Assembly: GCF_021030645.1 (NCBI RefSeq)
Contig: NZ_JACGCJ010000022.1
Location: forward strand, 1-48,463
Direction: 5' to 3'
DNA from: Agrilactobacillus fermenti
GTDB lineage: Bacteria > Bacillota > Bacilli > Lactobacillales > Lactobacillaceae
Length of the DNA: 48,463 nt
The notes beneath the pieces are model-generated. The model was given only the letters and a program-made list of their open reading frames with translations. It was not told the origin of the DNA and did not search any database. Position numbers and translations under genes: made by a program. Positions 1 through 7,809 of the stretch are shown piece after piece (position 1 is the stretch's first letter; each line of letters starts with the position of its first letter).

Positions 1-170
1 GGGTTAAGGTGACAAAGTTAGCTTCATGAACGCGTTTAATACAGAGCGTGAATGAAGCTGGTTAGCTTTGGAACATTAACACAAATTGTGCCGATGAAGC
101 GCCAGCTTCAACAAACAATTAGGGTTAGGTGACAAAGTTAGCTTCATGAACGCGTTTAGCGCATGAGACA
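1..170. repeat. 120-nt-period structured repeat upstream of helD
   Basis: A 31-bp stretch at 8-38 (containing TTAGCTTCATGAACGCG) recurs without change at 128-158, exactly 120 nt later. The first unit continues to about position 80 and can fold, because the blocks CAAAG, AGCTTCAT and ACGC recur in inverted order around GAGCGTGAATGAAGC. The second unit loses similarity after 160. Related sequence with the same 120-nt spacing lies between nrdE and nrdF at 21298-21450, so this is a dispersed element and not a local duplication. The rest of 171-230 holds no gene that I can see. Function is unknown. Confidence 0.7.
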
Positions 171-245
171 GTTACCCTTTGAAGTGCTATCGGAAAATCA
201 CGCAAAATAGCGTCACTCATTCGGACATCATAAGGAGGTCACTGA

Positions 246-2591
246 ATGAAAGAACTAGAAACACAACAGCACGATCTTTCAACGACAGACGTGGAAAAAA
301 GTGAGCGTACTCAAGAACAAAATCGGGTAAACCACGTGCGCACTCAGATCAAAAAGCAGTTGGCTGAAACAAAAGCACAACTAGATCTAGCCCATAAAGA
401 AACCCATAAGATCGAACTAAACTATGGTGACAACACTAAGGTCAACGTAACTGAAGTTGATGATCAAATGGAAACCAACGCTGCTGTCCAACAGCAAAAA
501 GACTTGGTTGCTAGTGCCGTTGAAACCGAAAAAATTCTACAAAATCAAGCAGCTTTATATGAAGCTTTATCTGATTCACCTTATTTTGGCCGCATCGATA
601 TTGATGAAGATGGCGAAAAAGACACCTTATACATCGGCACGGCAACGCTGCAGGATGAAGATGACAACTTTTTAATTTATGACTGGCGAGCGCCGATTTC
701 TAGTATTTACTACAATGGTACGCTTGGTCCCGTGACTTACGACACACCTGTGGGCCGTCAGCAAGTTGATCTAGAGAAAAAACGTCAATTTTTGATCGAA
801 CATGGTCAAATTCAAAATATGTTTGATACGAATGAAACTGTGGGCGATGAAATTTTACAATCTGTTTTGGGGCAGCAAAATGATGAACACATGCGCAACA
901 TTGTCGCTACGATTCAAAAGGAACAAAACGACATTATCCGTAACACCAACGCCGATCTACTTGTGGTGCAAGGCGTAGCTGGCAGTGGTAAAACATCAGC
1001 GATTTTGCAACGAATTGCTTACCTACTTTATCATTCGCGCAGCCAATTGAATGCCGATCAAATCATTTTGTTCTCCCCCAATCGCTTATTTTCCAATTAT
1101 ATTTCTGAAGTTCTGCCAAGTTTAGGCGAAAAAAATATGCGGCAAGTCACGTTAGCTGAATTTTTAGATCAACGTTTTTCCGGCTTAGCCGTGGAAACAT
1201 TATTTGACCGTTTTGAAAAGGACCAGCAGTCATTACCAGAGCTTGCGCAAGAGATTCGCCGCTATAAGGAAAGCCCTGACTTTATGGTCGCCATTAAAAC
1301 TTATGTCAAACAAACAGACGAACGCAGCCTGGCTTTTAGTAGTGTTTACTATAACGGCAAGCCCTTCTTCACCAAAGCCGAGATCCAAGCAATCTATTTA
1401 GACCTGCCAAAACTAATGTTACCGCGTGACAAATTTCTACAGACAAAAAACACCTTGATCAAACGCTTGAAGCGCCACATTCGTACCGATGCCAAAGCAG
1501 ACGATGTCCAAGAGGCTGTTAGTCTATTAGATGATTATCAATATCAAGACTTGGTAGCTGGCAAACATTTCCGCTCGGGTGATGAAGAAATCAACTATGT
1601 CGCCCGAGCACTGGTCCGTAAACGTTATGAAGTCATCTATGACGCCCTTTATAATGACTACTTTATGGACCTTTATGCTGAGTACGGCCACTTTTTAGCT
1701 ACGGCGCGACCAGAAAACATTGCGCCAACCGTTTGGCAAACCATGGTCACGCAAGTTCAAAATGATATTGAAGCCCATAAAATCCATTTAGAGGATGCTG
1801 CGCCGATTTTGTATTTACGTGATCTGCTAACTGGTAGTGGTCAAAACCATAGTATGCAATACCTATTTGTGGATGAAATGCAAGATTATGCACCCGCACA
1901 ATTAATTTATTTGAAGCATGCCTTTCCGCGGGCAAAACTTACCCTCCTGGGCGACAGTGCGCAAGATGTATTCACAGCGGATTACAATCCTAGCGATTTT
2001 ATTCACACGATCGAAACAATTTTCCCCCATGATCGTCTAGCTTTATTCACTTTATTGAAGAGCTACCGATCCACCAAGCCGATTACAGATTTTGCCAAAG
2101 CCATGCTGCCTGATGGCGATCAAATTCAAGCTTTCTCTAGAGACGGCCACAAACCTAACTACTATCTCTGTCCAGATCAAGCGACGGCCACCCAAAAAGT
2201 GATTCAATTAGCAAGTAAGCTGTTGGTTGATCAGCCAACAGTAGCCATTTTAACTAAGACAGAACAAGCAGCTAATCATTTATTTGCCACCCTAAAAACG
2301 GATCATGATGTCACCCTCATGACCGATCGCGATCGTAGTATTCCTCATGGTATCTTGATCATTCCCATTTATTTAGCTAAAGGCTTAGAGTTTGATGCCG
2401 TGATTGGTTATGATATTTCTGCCAAAACTTATGGTCATTCAGGCGACCGGGATATTTTATATACGTTGGCTTCTCGGGCCATGCATAATTTAGAGCTCAT
2501 TGGCATTGACGTTCCAAGTCCAATTATCAAAACACTTGATGCTAACTTATTTCATTGGCATGACATCGACCCGGTGACAGCCAAGGCCTAA
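246..2591 (+). CDS. helD: HelD-like superfamily 1 helicase (RNA polymerase recycling factor)
   Basis: This 781-residue protein resembles HelD, the UvrD/Rep-like ATPase that in Gram-positive bacteria binds RNA polymerase and frees it from stalled complexes and DNA. Residues about 18-60 are charged and heptad-like, fitting the N-terminal coiled coil that enters the polymerase secondary channel. Walker A is GVAGSGKTS at 243-251, Walker B is LFVDEMQD near 540-547, and the later motifs LLKSYRST and AKGLEFDAVI are present. The length matches the family. The ATG follows AAGGAGG (231-237) at good spacing. It is a single gene with a strong bidirectional terminator behind it. The role is inferred from the family; DNA unwinding is not implied. 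Confidence 0.88.
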   Translation: MKELETQQHDLSTTDVEKSERTQEQNRVNHVRTQIKKQLAETKAQLDLAHKETHKIELNYGDNTKVNVTEVDDQMETNAAVQQQKDLVASAVETEKILQNQAALYEALSDSPYFGRIDIDEDGEKDTLYIGTATLQDEDDNFLIYDWRAPISSIYYNGTLGPVTYDTPVGRQQVDLEKKRQFLIEHGQIQNMFDTNETVGDEILQSVLGQQNDEHMRNIVATIQKEQNDIIRNTNADLLVVQGVAGSGKTSAILQRIAYLLYHSRSQLNADQIILFSPNRLFSNYISEVLPSLGEKNMRQVTLAEFLDQRFSGLAVETLFDRFEKDQQSLPELAQEIRRYKESPDFMVAIKTYVKQTDERSLAFSSVYYNGKPFFTKAEIQAIYLDLPKLMLPRDKFLQTKNTLIKRLKRHIRTDAKADDVQEAVSLLDDYQYQDLVAGKHFRSGDEEINYVARALVRKRYEVIYDALYNDYFMDLYAEYGHFLATARPENIAPTVWQTMVTQVQNDIEAHKIHLEDAAPILYLRDLLTGSGQNHSMQYLFVDEMQDYAPAQLIYLKHAFPRAKLTLLGDSAQDVFTADYNPSDFIHTIETIFPHDRLALFTLLKSYRSTKPITDFAKAMLPDGDQIQAFSRDGHKPNYYLCPDQATATQKVIQLASKLLVDQPTVAILTKTEQAANHLFATLKTDHDVTLMTDRDRSIPHGILIIPIYLAKGLEFDAVIGYDISAKTYGHSGDRDILYTLASRAMHNLELIGIDVPSPIIKTLDANLFHWHDIDPVTAKA

Positions 2592-2606
2592 CATTTCATT
2601 GTTACA

Positions 2607-2666
2607 AAAAAAGCGGCTTCGAGCCAGAACATAGCACAAATTGTTCTGGTTCAAAGCCGCTTTTTA
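2607..2666. terminator. Bidirectional terminator between helD and the CPBP-like gene
   Basis: AAAAAGCGGCTT pairs with AAGCCGCTTTTT, and an inner stem GCCAGAAC/GTTCTGGT surrounds a 12-nt loop. T-runs follow the stem on both strands, so it can serve the two convergent genes. Confidence 0.88.
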
Positions 2667-2674
2667 TATTCCAT

Positions 2675-3343
2675 CTAAGCATAAAGAATGACAAACACGA
2701 GGTGGCTGATGATTTGAATCAACGTCGGCGCCACTAAATTCTTCGTCGCTAAAAATGAACTGCTATAACATAAACCTAAGATAAATTGTAAAGCAAATAA
2801 TAGACCCAAACTTTGACCGCTATAACAAGCTGTCAACAGGGCAACCAAAAATAATGCGAGCCAATTCGCACCGGTTCTACCGGAATGGAAAAGCTCTGAA
2901 AAAGCCACACTATTCAATAAAGGCTGTTGGATCAATGGTATCAACACCACATAAAACAGTCGGAAAGACCAAATCTCTAACCCCGTTAATTGAGATACTT
3001 GCTTTTGTAACCCAAAAGCGGGTACGAGTGCCTTGGTTTGCAGCCAAGCGGTTATAATTTGAATCATCACAACCAAAACTAAAAATAAAAGTGTTATGTA
3101 AAATTGTGGATTACCAAGGAAGCGCGTGGTAAAGGTCTTTGGCCGCGTCCGATCAAAGGAACTGCGATAAAATGTCACCGCTAAAACTGCTAAAATCAAA
3201 CCTGCTACTAAGTACAAAAGCAATAGAAAGTCCGGCGTCGCGTTAGAGTTTAGAATGATCGCACGTTCAAAATAAATCAGTAAACCATAAAGGACGAGCA
3301 GTAAAAAAGCAACAATGAAGTGCCGTTTGCCGAGAAGTTTCAT
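2675..3343 (-). CDS. CPBP/CAAX-protease-like membrane protein lacking the catalytic glutamates
   Basis: A 222-residue, very hydrophobic protein with about six or seven membrane segments. The layout recalls CPBP intramembrane metalloproteases (the Abi/Rce1 group, which includes bacteriocin self-immunity proteins): an N-terminal membrane block, then the position where the family carries EExxxR, then a C-terminal HxxxN/D-like segment. Here the first motif reads QQPLLNSVAF, so both glutamates and the arginine are replaced, and the C-terminal segment keeps only ISHLVF. If the family call is right the protein is unlikely to be an active protease. The start ATG follows TAGGAGC. It lies convergent to helD. 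Alternative: an unrelated small polytopic membrane protein. Confidence 0.5.
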   Translation of the reverse strand: MKLLGKRHFIVAFLLLVLYGLLIYFERAIILNSNATPDFLLLLYLVAGLILAVLAVTFYRSSFDRTRPKTFTTRFLGNPQFYITLLFLVLVVMIQIITAWLQTKALVPAFGLQKQVSQLTGLEIWSFRLFYVVLIPLIQQPLLNSVAFSELFHSGRTGANWLALFLVALLTACYSGQSLGLLFALQFILGLCYSSSFLATKNLVAPTLIQIISHLVFVILYA

Positions 3344-3407
3344 AATGGGCTCCTAATTTTTAAAATATACCCCCATTTTACACAAAAAATGTTCAATTGC
3401 CTAAAAG

Positions 3408-3443
3408 AAAAAAGGCTGACGGACAGAAAACCTGCCGCAGCCT
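3408..3443 (-). terminator. Terminator after tRNA-Thr
   Basis: Read on the minus strand, AGGCTG and CAGCCT form the outer stem, GGCAG/CTGTCC extends it around a TTTT loop, and TTTTTT follows. It separates the tRNA from the downstream CPBP-like gene. Confidence 0.65.
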
Positions 3444-3478
3444 CCCAACTACCAAATGGTTGGTATACAAATTTACTA

Positions 3479-3551
3479 AGCCACTTGCCGGATTTGAACC
3501 GGCGACCCCCACCTTACCATGGTGATGCTCTACCTGCTGAGCTAAAGTGGC
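3479..3551 (-). tRNA. tRNA-Thr (anticodon GGU)
   Basis: The minus strand gives a complete cloverleaf of 73 nt: acceptor GCCACTT with AAGTGGC, D arm GCTC/GAGC, anticodon stem TCACC/GGTGG around loop ATGGTAA (anticodon GGT, decoding ACC), and T arm GCCGG-TTCAAAT-CCGGC. The CCA end is not encoded. It stands alone with its own promoter and terminator. Confidence 0.95.
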
Positions 3552-3569
3552 AATTCATCAGCAAAAAAT

Positions 3570-3598
3570 AGTATAACGAAAAATGAGTTTGCTGACAA
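3570..3598 (-). promoter_or_regulatory. Promoter of tRNA-Thr
   Basis: On the minus strand TTGTCA (3593-3598) and TATACT (3570-3575) are separated by 17 nt, a near-consensus sigma-A promoter ending about 18 nt before the tRNA 5' end. Confidence 0.8.
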
Positions 3599-3605
3599 GT
3601 CTTTT

Positions 3606-4217
3606 TTAATAATCTTTGTAGGTCCGACTATAAAAAAGTAATCGAACGTTATTAGGATATTCCGCTTGGATCTTTAGCCGAACCAATCCCAAATTAGCTA
3701 CTTGGTCTAGTTGTTCGACTTCAGCTAAATGCATCATTTCAGCCGTTAACGCGCGAATCACTGAACCATGACAAATAAATAATATTTTGCCGTTAGGGTA
3801 GTCTTTTAAAGTTGCTGCAGTAATAGCCCGCGTGCGTTCCCGCACAGCTTGGAACGTTTCCCCATGAGCAATAGCTGCATAGTCTGGCAATATCAGACCA
3901 GTTTCATCAAAACACCCTGGATATTGCTGCTGCAACGCAGTGATGGACTGACCCTCCCAATCACCAAAATTTGTTTCTTGTAAGCGTTCATCCATTGTAT
4001 ATTGATTTTGAGCACCCAATAATATCTGAGCCGTTTCCAAAGTTCGTTTCATCGGACTAACAACAATATAGTCATAGATACGCGCATCAAAAACAGTCGC
4101 TAATTGTCGTGCCTGCTGCCGACCAAGGGCATTTAAAGGCGTGTCTGAACCGCCTCCTTGAATTAAAGCGTGTTCATTATATTCAGTCACGCCATGTCGA
4201 ATGAGCGTTAATTCCAT
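3606..4217 (-). CDS. Histidine phosphatase family protein (phosphoglycerate-mutase-like)
   Basis: A 203-residue cytosolic phosphatase of the branch-1 histidine phosphatase superfamily. The N-terminal LIRHGVTEYN carries the catalytic RHG (H8), a conserved ETNFGDWEG follows near residue 90, and the second histidine is in FICHGSVIRAL. The small size and lack of mutase-specific insertions point to a broad-specificity phosphatase (GpmB/PhoE/CobC-like) rather than a glycolytic mutase. A start 18 nt further upstream (4235) is possible, but it has no ribosome binding site, whereas the ATG at 4217 is preceded by GAGGTG at 6 nt. It is divergent from the DtxR-type regulator. The substrate cannot be told. 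Confidence 0.85.
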   Translation of the reverse strand: MELTLIRHGVTEYNEHALIQGGGSDTPLNALGRQQARQLATVFDARIYDYIVVSPMKRTLETAQILLGAQNQYTMDERLQETNFGDWEGQSITALQQQYPGCFDETGLILPDYAAIAHGETFQAVRERTRAITAATLKDYPNGKILFICHGSVIRALTAEMMHLAEVEQLDQVANLGLVRLKIQAEYPNNVRLLFYSRTYKDY

Positions 4218-4270
4218 TTGTTTCACCTCGTTCATTATCGTTACATAAGTCTAAGTGTAATGTTTTCTAC

Positions 4271-4299
4271 TTCAAAAATCCATCAAATAAGTTTATAAT
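4271..4299 (+). promoter_or_regulatory. Putative promoter of the DtxR/MntR-type regulator
   Basis: TATAAT at 4294-4299 lies 17 nt after a weak -35 TTCAAA at 4271-4276, about 50 nt before the start codon at 4349. Confidence 0.6.
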
Positions 4300-4348
4300 A
4301 TCTCTACTTGAACGTTTATCTTTAGCCTAACGTCCGAAAGGAAACAAC

Positions 4349-5008
4349 ATGTCACCGAATAAAGAAAATTATCTTAAAACTATTTTTGAACTACAATATG
4401 ACCATCGTAAAATAAATAACAAAAATATTGCCGATATCATGGGTGTCAGCGCCCCCTCTGTCAGTGAAATGATCACGGCTCTGAGCAAGGACGGCTTAGT
4501 GGAACACAGTCCTTACAATGAAATAACTTTAACCGAATCTGGCCGTGAAACTGCCCGAACAATGGTTAAGAGACACCGCATTTGGGAAGTTTTCTTAGTG
4601 GATAAGTTGGGGTATTCCCCTTTGGAGGTTCATCACGCTGCCGATACTTTAGAGCATGCGACAAATGAAGATCTTGTCGATCGCTTAAATCGGTTTTTGG
4701 ACTATCCTAAACGTTGCCCACATGGCAGCATCATTCCCGATAATTGCGATGAAGCCAATGAATCAATGGTCACCTTAGCAACTTTAGCTCCTGGACAATC
4801 AGGTGAGGTGGATCGCGTCATTGATAATCACGAGTTTTTAACCTATTTTTATGAATTGAAACTCAATTTAGGCGACAAACTGACCTTTGTCCGGCAATTA
4901 CCACTAGGCGGCCCCATTGAAGTCAAAGTTAACGATGACCGGTTAATTCAAATTGGCACCAGTGCCGCAACCTATATTTTTGTAGACCATATCACAGACC
5001 CAGAGTAA
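4349..5008 (+). CDS. DtxR/MntR-family metal-dependent transcriptional regulator
   Basis: A 219-residue repressor of the DtxR family. A winged helix occupies about 1-65 (recognition region IADIMGVSAPSVSEMI), followed by a dimerization and metal-binding domain (WEVFLVDKLGY, then HHAADTLEHA) and a C-terminal FeoA/SH3-like domain from about 145. Candidate metal ligands are H76, E80, D99, E102 and H103. The IdeR-type cysteine position is Asp here, as expected for a Mn2+- rather than Fe2+-responsive member. The N-terminal Asp of MntR appears as Asn7, so metal affinity may differ. The long C-terminal domain matches the streptococcal SloR/MtsR type. The ATG follows GAAAGGAAA. No metal transporter is adjacent, so it probably acts on distant targets. 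Confidence 0.85.
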   Translation: MSPNKENYLKTIFELQYDHRKINNKNIADIMGVSAPSVSEMITALSKDGLVEHSPYNEITLTESGRETARTMVKRHRIWEVFLVDKLGYSPLEVHHAADTLEHATNEDLVDRLNRFLDYPKRCPHGSIIPDNCDEANESMVTLATLAPGQSGEVDRVIDNHEFLTYFYELKLNLGDKLTFVRQLPLGGPIEVKVNDDRLIQIGTSAATYIFVDHITDPE

Positions 5009-5030
5009 ACCTTATGCGCGACCGCTTTTT

Positions 5031-5684
5031 TCATGCCTTCTTTTGATGCAGACCAGCATATAAAAATTCAGTCGCTTCTGCCGTGATTTTCTCCACGTCA
5101 GGATCAGCGATAGGTAAAATGATTATTGGAAGGACATATCCCAGGACAGTACTGATGATATGACGAAAGATACGCGCATGGGACCAGTTGACTAACTCAC
5201 CCTGGCGTTGTAGTTGATCTAAAATCGACTTGACTGGTCCTTGTAAAACCTTATCAAATACCCGCCCTAATTCGGCCAACAGGCGACCATTATCCAAAAG
5301 CTGCTGGACTAAAACTTTTAGCTGCTTTTGATTGGTCAAGCCAAAGTTGATCCGATCATAGACAATAAATTGGATAAACGCGTGTAATGAGGTAACTGGT
5401 CTTGCTGTGAGCTCAGCAATAAATTCATTCGCAGCTTGCGGAAAAACCTGCGTGATAAAGGGCTGTAAGATGGCATCCAAAATTTGTTGCTTAGTCTTAA
5501 ATTGTTTATAAACAGTCCCCTCAGAAACCTGTGCCAGCGTTGCAATATCACGCGTCGTGGTCCGTTCAAAGCCTTTCTCAGCAAACAGCATCAAGCTTGC
5601 TTGTAGAACGGCTTTTTGTTTTGCTGATAAATCTGATTGTGCTAAGCTTGCTTGAAATAATTGATCAATATTCTTTAATGTCAT
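5031..5684 (-). CDS. TetR-family repressor of the adjacent ABC exporter operon
   Basis: A 217-residue TetR-type regulator. The helix-turn-helix is near residues 42-61 (TTTRDIATLAQVSEGTVYKQ), and the rest is the helical ligand-binding and dimerization domain. A TTG nine nt upstream is in frame, but the ATG at 5684 has AGGTGG about 10 nt before it, so I chose it. The gene begins 14 nt after the stop of the ABC permease and is the last gene of a three-gene operon. An operator-like palindrome at the operon promoter (7590-7607) suggests that it represses its own operon and is released by the exported compound. The inducer is unknown. Confidence 0.88.
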   Translation of the reverse strand: MTLKNIDQLFQASLAQSDLSAKQKAVLQASLMLFAEKGFERTTTRDIATLAQVSEGTVYKQFKTKQQILDAILQPFITQVFPQAANEFIAELTARPVTSLHAFIQFIVYDRINFGLTNQKQLKVLVQQLLDNGRLLAELGRVFDKVLQGPVKSILDQLQRQGELVNWSHARIFRHIISTVLGYVLPIIILPIADPDVEKITAEATEFLYAGLHQKKA

Positions 5685-5698
5685 ACACCACAAACCAC

Positions 5699-6835
5699 CT
5701 AAACTTGACGATAACGTCTAAATACTAATAAATTCAGCGCTAAGAATATGCCGGTAAATACCAATAAAATTATAACCTCGGGCATAATATTTACCAAGTT
5801 AGCCCCTTTTTGGATAATATCCCGCACCGCTTGCGCACTATAATAGATGGGCATCACTTTAGCCACCGGCTGTAACCAACGCGCCATTTGATCGATTGGA
5901 ATCAAACCTGAGAAGAAAATCTGGGGGATCACCACAATGGGAATGAATTGGACCATTTGAAATTCAGAAGTGGCAAAGGTGGAAACAAGCAAGCCCAATG
6001 CCAGAGCAACGATGGCTGTTAACATATTGACTAATAAGACCGCCCAAATACTACCCAAAATCTGAATTTTGAAAACAAAAATACTGTACACCACGACCAA
6101 CAACGTTTGAATCAATGCAAATAATCCATAGCCAATCAAATAGCCCATCAGGATCTCTATTTTGCGGATCGGTGTCGCCAATAAACGATAAAGCGTTCCT
6201 GATGTTCGTTCTTTTAACATGGCTACGCCTGAAATTAAAAAGACAAAGAAGAAAACCACAAAACCAATCATAATTGGCAGCAAGGTATTGAAATAAGTTG
6301 AATCACTGCTCCCGTATAAATAATGCGTTGATAACTGATAACTAGCAGGTACCATGCGTTGCTGAGCTGTTTTATCCCGGGGTGTCCTTGTCCCTAACAT
6401 TAGTTGCAGTTGTTTTAAAATCACCTGCTGTCTGCTAATTGTTTGACCAGCAGTCTGTAATCGCAGTTTTACCTGAGCTGCTTGCAAACTTTGTCTGATC
6501 ATCCCAGTCTTAGTCTGAGTTACATTGGCCAACGTTAGGGTTAGTTTATGATTTTTTTGTTCCAATAACCCATCATAATTATGATTACGAATTATTTTTT
6601 TCGTACTGTCATTACTAGTGACGCGATGTATTTTGACATGCGTCTGATTCAGCGCTTGAATTAAGCTGCTATCCACATTTTTAACAGCTAGATTTGCTTT
6701 TTCAGTTGTGCTGGATTGAAACAAAAAATACATTAACGTCAATATTAATAACGGGGCTAAAAACATCAAGGCCAATGTCCGCTTGTCACGTACCATTTCC
6801 AATAATACCCGTCTAATCATTGCTAATATGCGCAT
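5699..6835 (-). CDS. ABC-2 type transporter permease
   Basis: A 378-residue permease of the ABC-2 group. It has one N-terminal membrane segment (about 18-40), an extracytoplasmic domain of roughly 130 residues, then five or six membrane segments from about 185 to the C-terminus, ending FRRYRQV. This is the layout of YhaP/NatB/YbhR-like half exporters. It overlaps the ATPase gene by 23 bp, indicating translational coupling, and is followed by the TetR gene. The likely role is export of a drug-like or toxic hydrophobic compound, which fits control by a TetR protein. The substrate cannot be read from the sequence. Confidence 0.85.
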   Translation of the reverse strand: MRILAMIRRVLLEMVRDKRTLALMFLAPLLILTLMYFLFQSSTTEKANLAVKNVDSSLIQALNQTHVKIHRVTSNDSTKKIIRNHNYDGLLEQKNHKLTLTLANVTQTKTGMIRQSLQAAQVKLRLQTAGQTISRQQVILKQLQLMLGTRTPRDKTAQQRMVPASYQLSTHYLYGSSDSTYFNTLLPIMIGFVVFFFVFLISGVAMLKERTSGTLYRLLATPIRKIEILMGYLIGYGLFALIQTLLVVVYSIFVFKIQILGSIWAVLLVNMLTAIVALALGLLVSTFATSEFQMVQFIPIVVIPQIFFSGLIPIDQMARWLQPVAKVMPIYYSAQAVRDIIQKGANLVNIMPEVIILLVFTGIFLALNLLVFRRYRQV

Positions 6836-7553
6836 CTTGAGCCCTCCCTGCGGCTAAAAAGACAGCTTCCAGATCAGTTACTTGATATTTATGTTCTAAA
6901 GCTTGCACTGTGCCTTGCGCAATCATCTTGCCTGCCCGAATCATTAAAATCTGATCAGCTTGGGCAGCATCTGACATCACATGAGTCGTTAATAAAATCG
7001 TTTTACCAGCTTGGGCTAATTGGTGTAATGCCCGCCAAATCTGCTGCCGCAATTCTGGATCGATTCCTACGGTAGGTTCATCTAGAATCAGTAGTTGCGG
7101 CTGCGCAACCAGTGCAATAGCTAATGATAGCCGCCGCTTCATGCCGCCTGAAAAAACTTTGACTTGTTTGTTCAAATCAGCTGACAAATTAACAACTGCC
7201 ACCGCTTGTGCGATTTTTTGATTCAATTGCTGTTGCTTTAGACCTTGTAATTTCCCAAAAAATTGCAGATTTTCCCGGGCTGTTAAAGTTTCATATAAAG
7301 CGTCGGTTTGCGCCATATACCCAATTTGTCCTAACACCTGACGATTGGGCATTTTCTGATTTAAAACCGTTATCCGCCCCGCTTTTGGTGTTATCATGCC
7401 CATGATTGCGCGAACCAATGTGGTTTTGCCGGCACCGCTAGGGCCAATTAATGCTACGATTTTACCTGGCGCAATTTGTAAATTAATATCCTTTAAAATC
7501 ACTTGTTGACCATAAATTTGTGTCACTGCAGTTGCCGAAATTATAGGTACCAT
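6813..7553 (-). CDS. ABC transporter ATP-binding protein (exporter)
   Basis: A 246-residue ATPase with Walker A GPSGAGKT (37-44), ABC signature FSGGMKRR (134-141), Walker B LLILDEP (154-160) and H-loop His191. The MKRRLSLA version of the signature is typical of ABC-2 drug and antibiotic exporters (DrrA/CcmA/YhaQ type). It is the first gene of the operon ATPase-permease-TetR and lies just downstream of a promoter overlapping a TetR-type palindrome. The ATG at 7553 follows GAGGTC. The complex probably works as a dimer of each subunit. Confidence 0.9.
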   Translation of the reverse strand: MVPIISATAVTQIYGQQVILKDINLQIAPGKIVALIGPSGAGKTTLVRAIMGMITPKAGRITVLNQKMPNRQVLGQIGYMAQTDALYETLTARENLQFFGKLQGLKQQQLNQKIAQAVAVVNLSADLNKQVKVFSGGMKRRLSLAIALVAQPQLLILDEPTVGIDPELRQQIWRALHQLAQAGKTILLTTHVMSDAAQADQILMIRAGKMIAQGTVQALEHKYQVTDLEAVFLAAGRAQDAHISND

Positions 7554-7589
7554 TTACATGACCTCATTTCTCATTAACATTTCTATTTT

Positions 7590-7638
7590 AGTGAGTGAAC
7601 ACTCACTTATAATATACCACCATTTTAATTTTCGACAA
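7590..7638 (-). promoter_or_regulatory. Promoter and TetR-type operator of the ABC exporter operon
   Basis: On the minus strand TTGTCG (7633-7638) and TATTAT (7609-7614) are 18 nt apart. Directly downstream, at 7590-7607, is AGTGAGTG-AA-CACTCACT, a perfect 8-bp inverted repeat with a 2-bp centre. A TetR dimer bound there would block transcription initiation. The assignment to the regulator at 5031-5684 is inferred from operon structure. Confidence 0.75.
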
Positions 7639-7640
7639 CA

Positions 7641-7790
7641 AAAAAGAGTGTGACAAAAGGTACTGCCTTTTAGAATACGTTTAAAATAAAACTGTACGCA
7701 AATAAATAGAGAGCGAAAACAAAACGTTAGTTTTATCTCGCTCTCTTACTTATTGATAATCTAATTTTAACCGCGTACCAAAAGCGCTGG
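7641..7790. repeat. Repeat family B copy 1, with terminator hairpin for ilvE
   Basis: The core is a hairpin: AGAGAGCGA (7708-7716) pairs with TCGCTCTCT (7738-7746), with inner ACAAAACGTTAGTTTTAT. Both flanks carry tail sequences that point outward. The lower-coordinate flank contains AAAAGGTACTGCCTTTT and the higher-coordinate flank contains TAATTTTAACCGCGTACC. Read on the minus strand, the hairpin plus the lower flank closely matches the copy at 12484-12600. The hairpin lies 60-100 nt beyond the ilvE stop and probably ends its transcript. Confidence 0.65.
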
Positions 7791-7809
7791 TTTCACGCGA
7801 TAATCACAA

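Noticed and set aside
1-170. CRISPR array
   Set aside because: There are only two repeat units, 120 nt apart, without regular short spacers and without cas genes. The Cas4-like domain at 35158 belongs to a helicase fusion.
3558-3595. 8-bp inverted repeat TCAGCAAA/TTTGCTGA
   Set aside because: It overlaps the near-consensus promoter of tRNA-Thr and has a 22-nt spacer; there is no reason to call it a terminator or operator.
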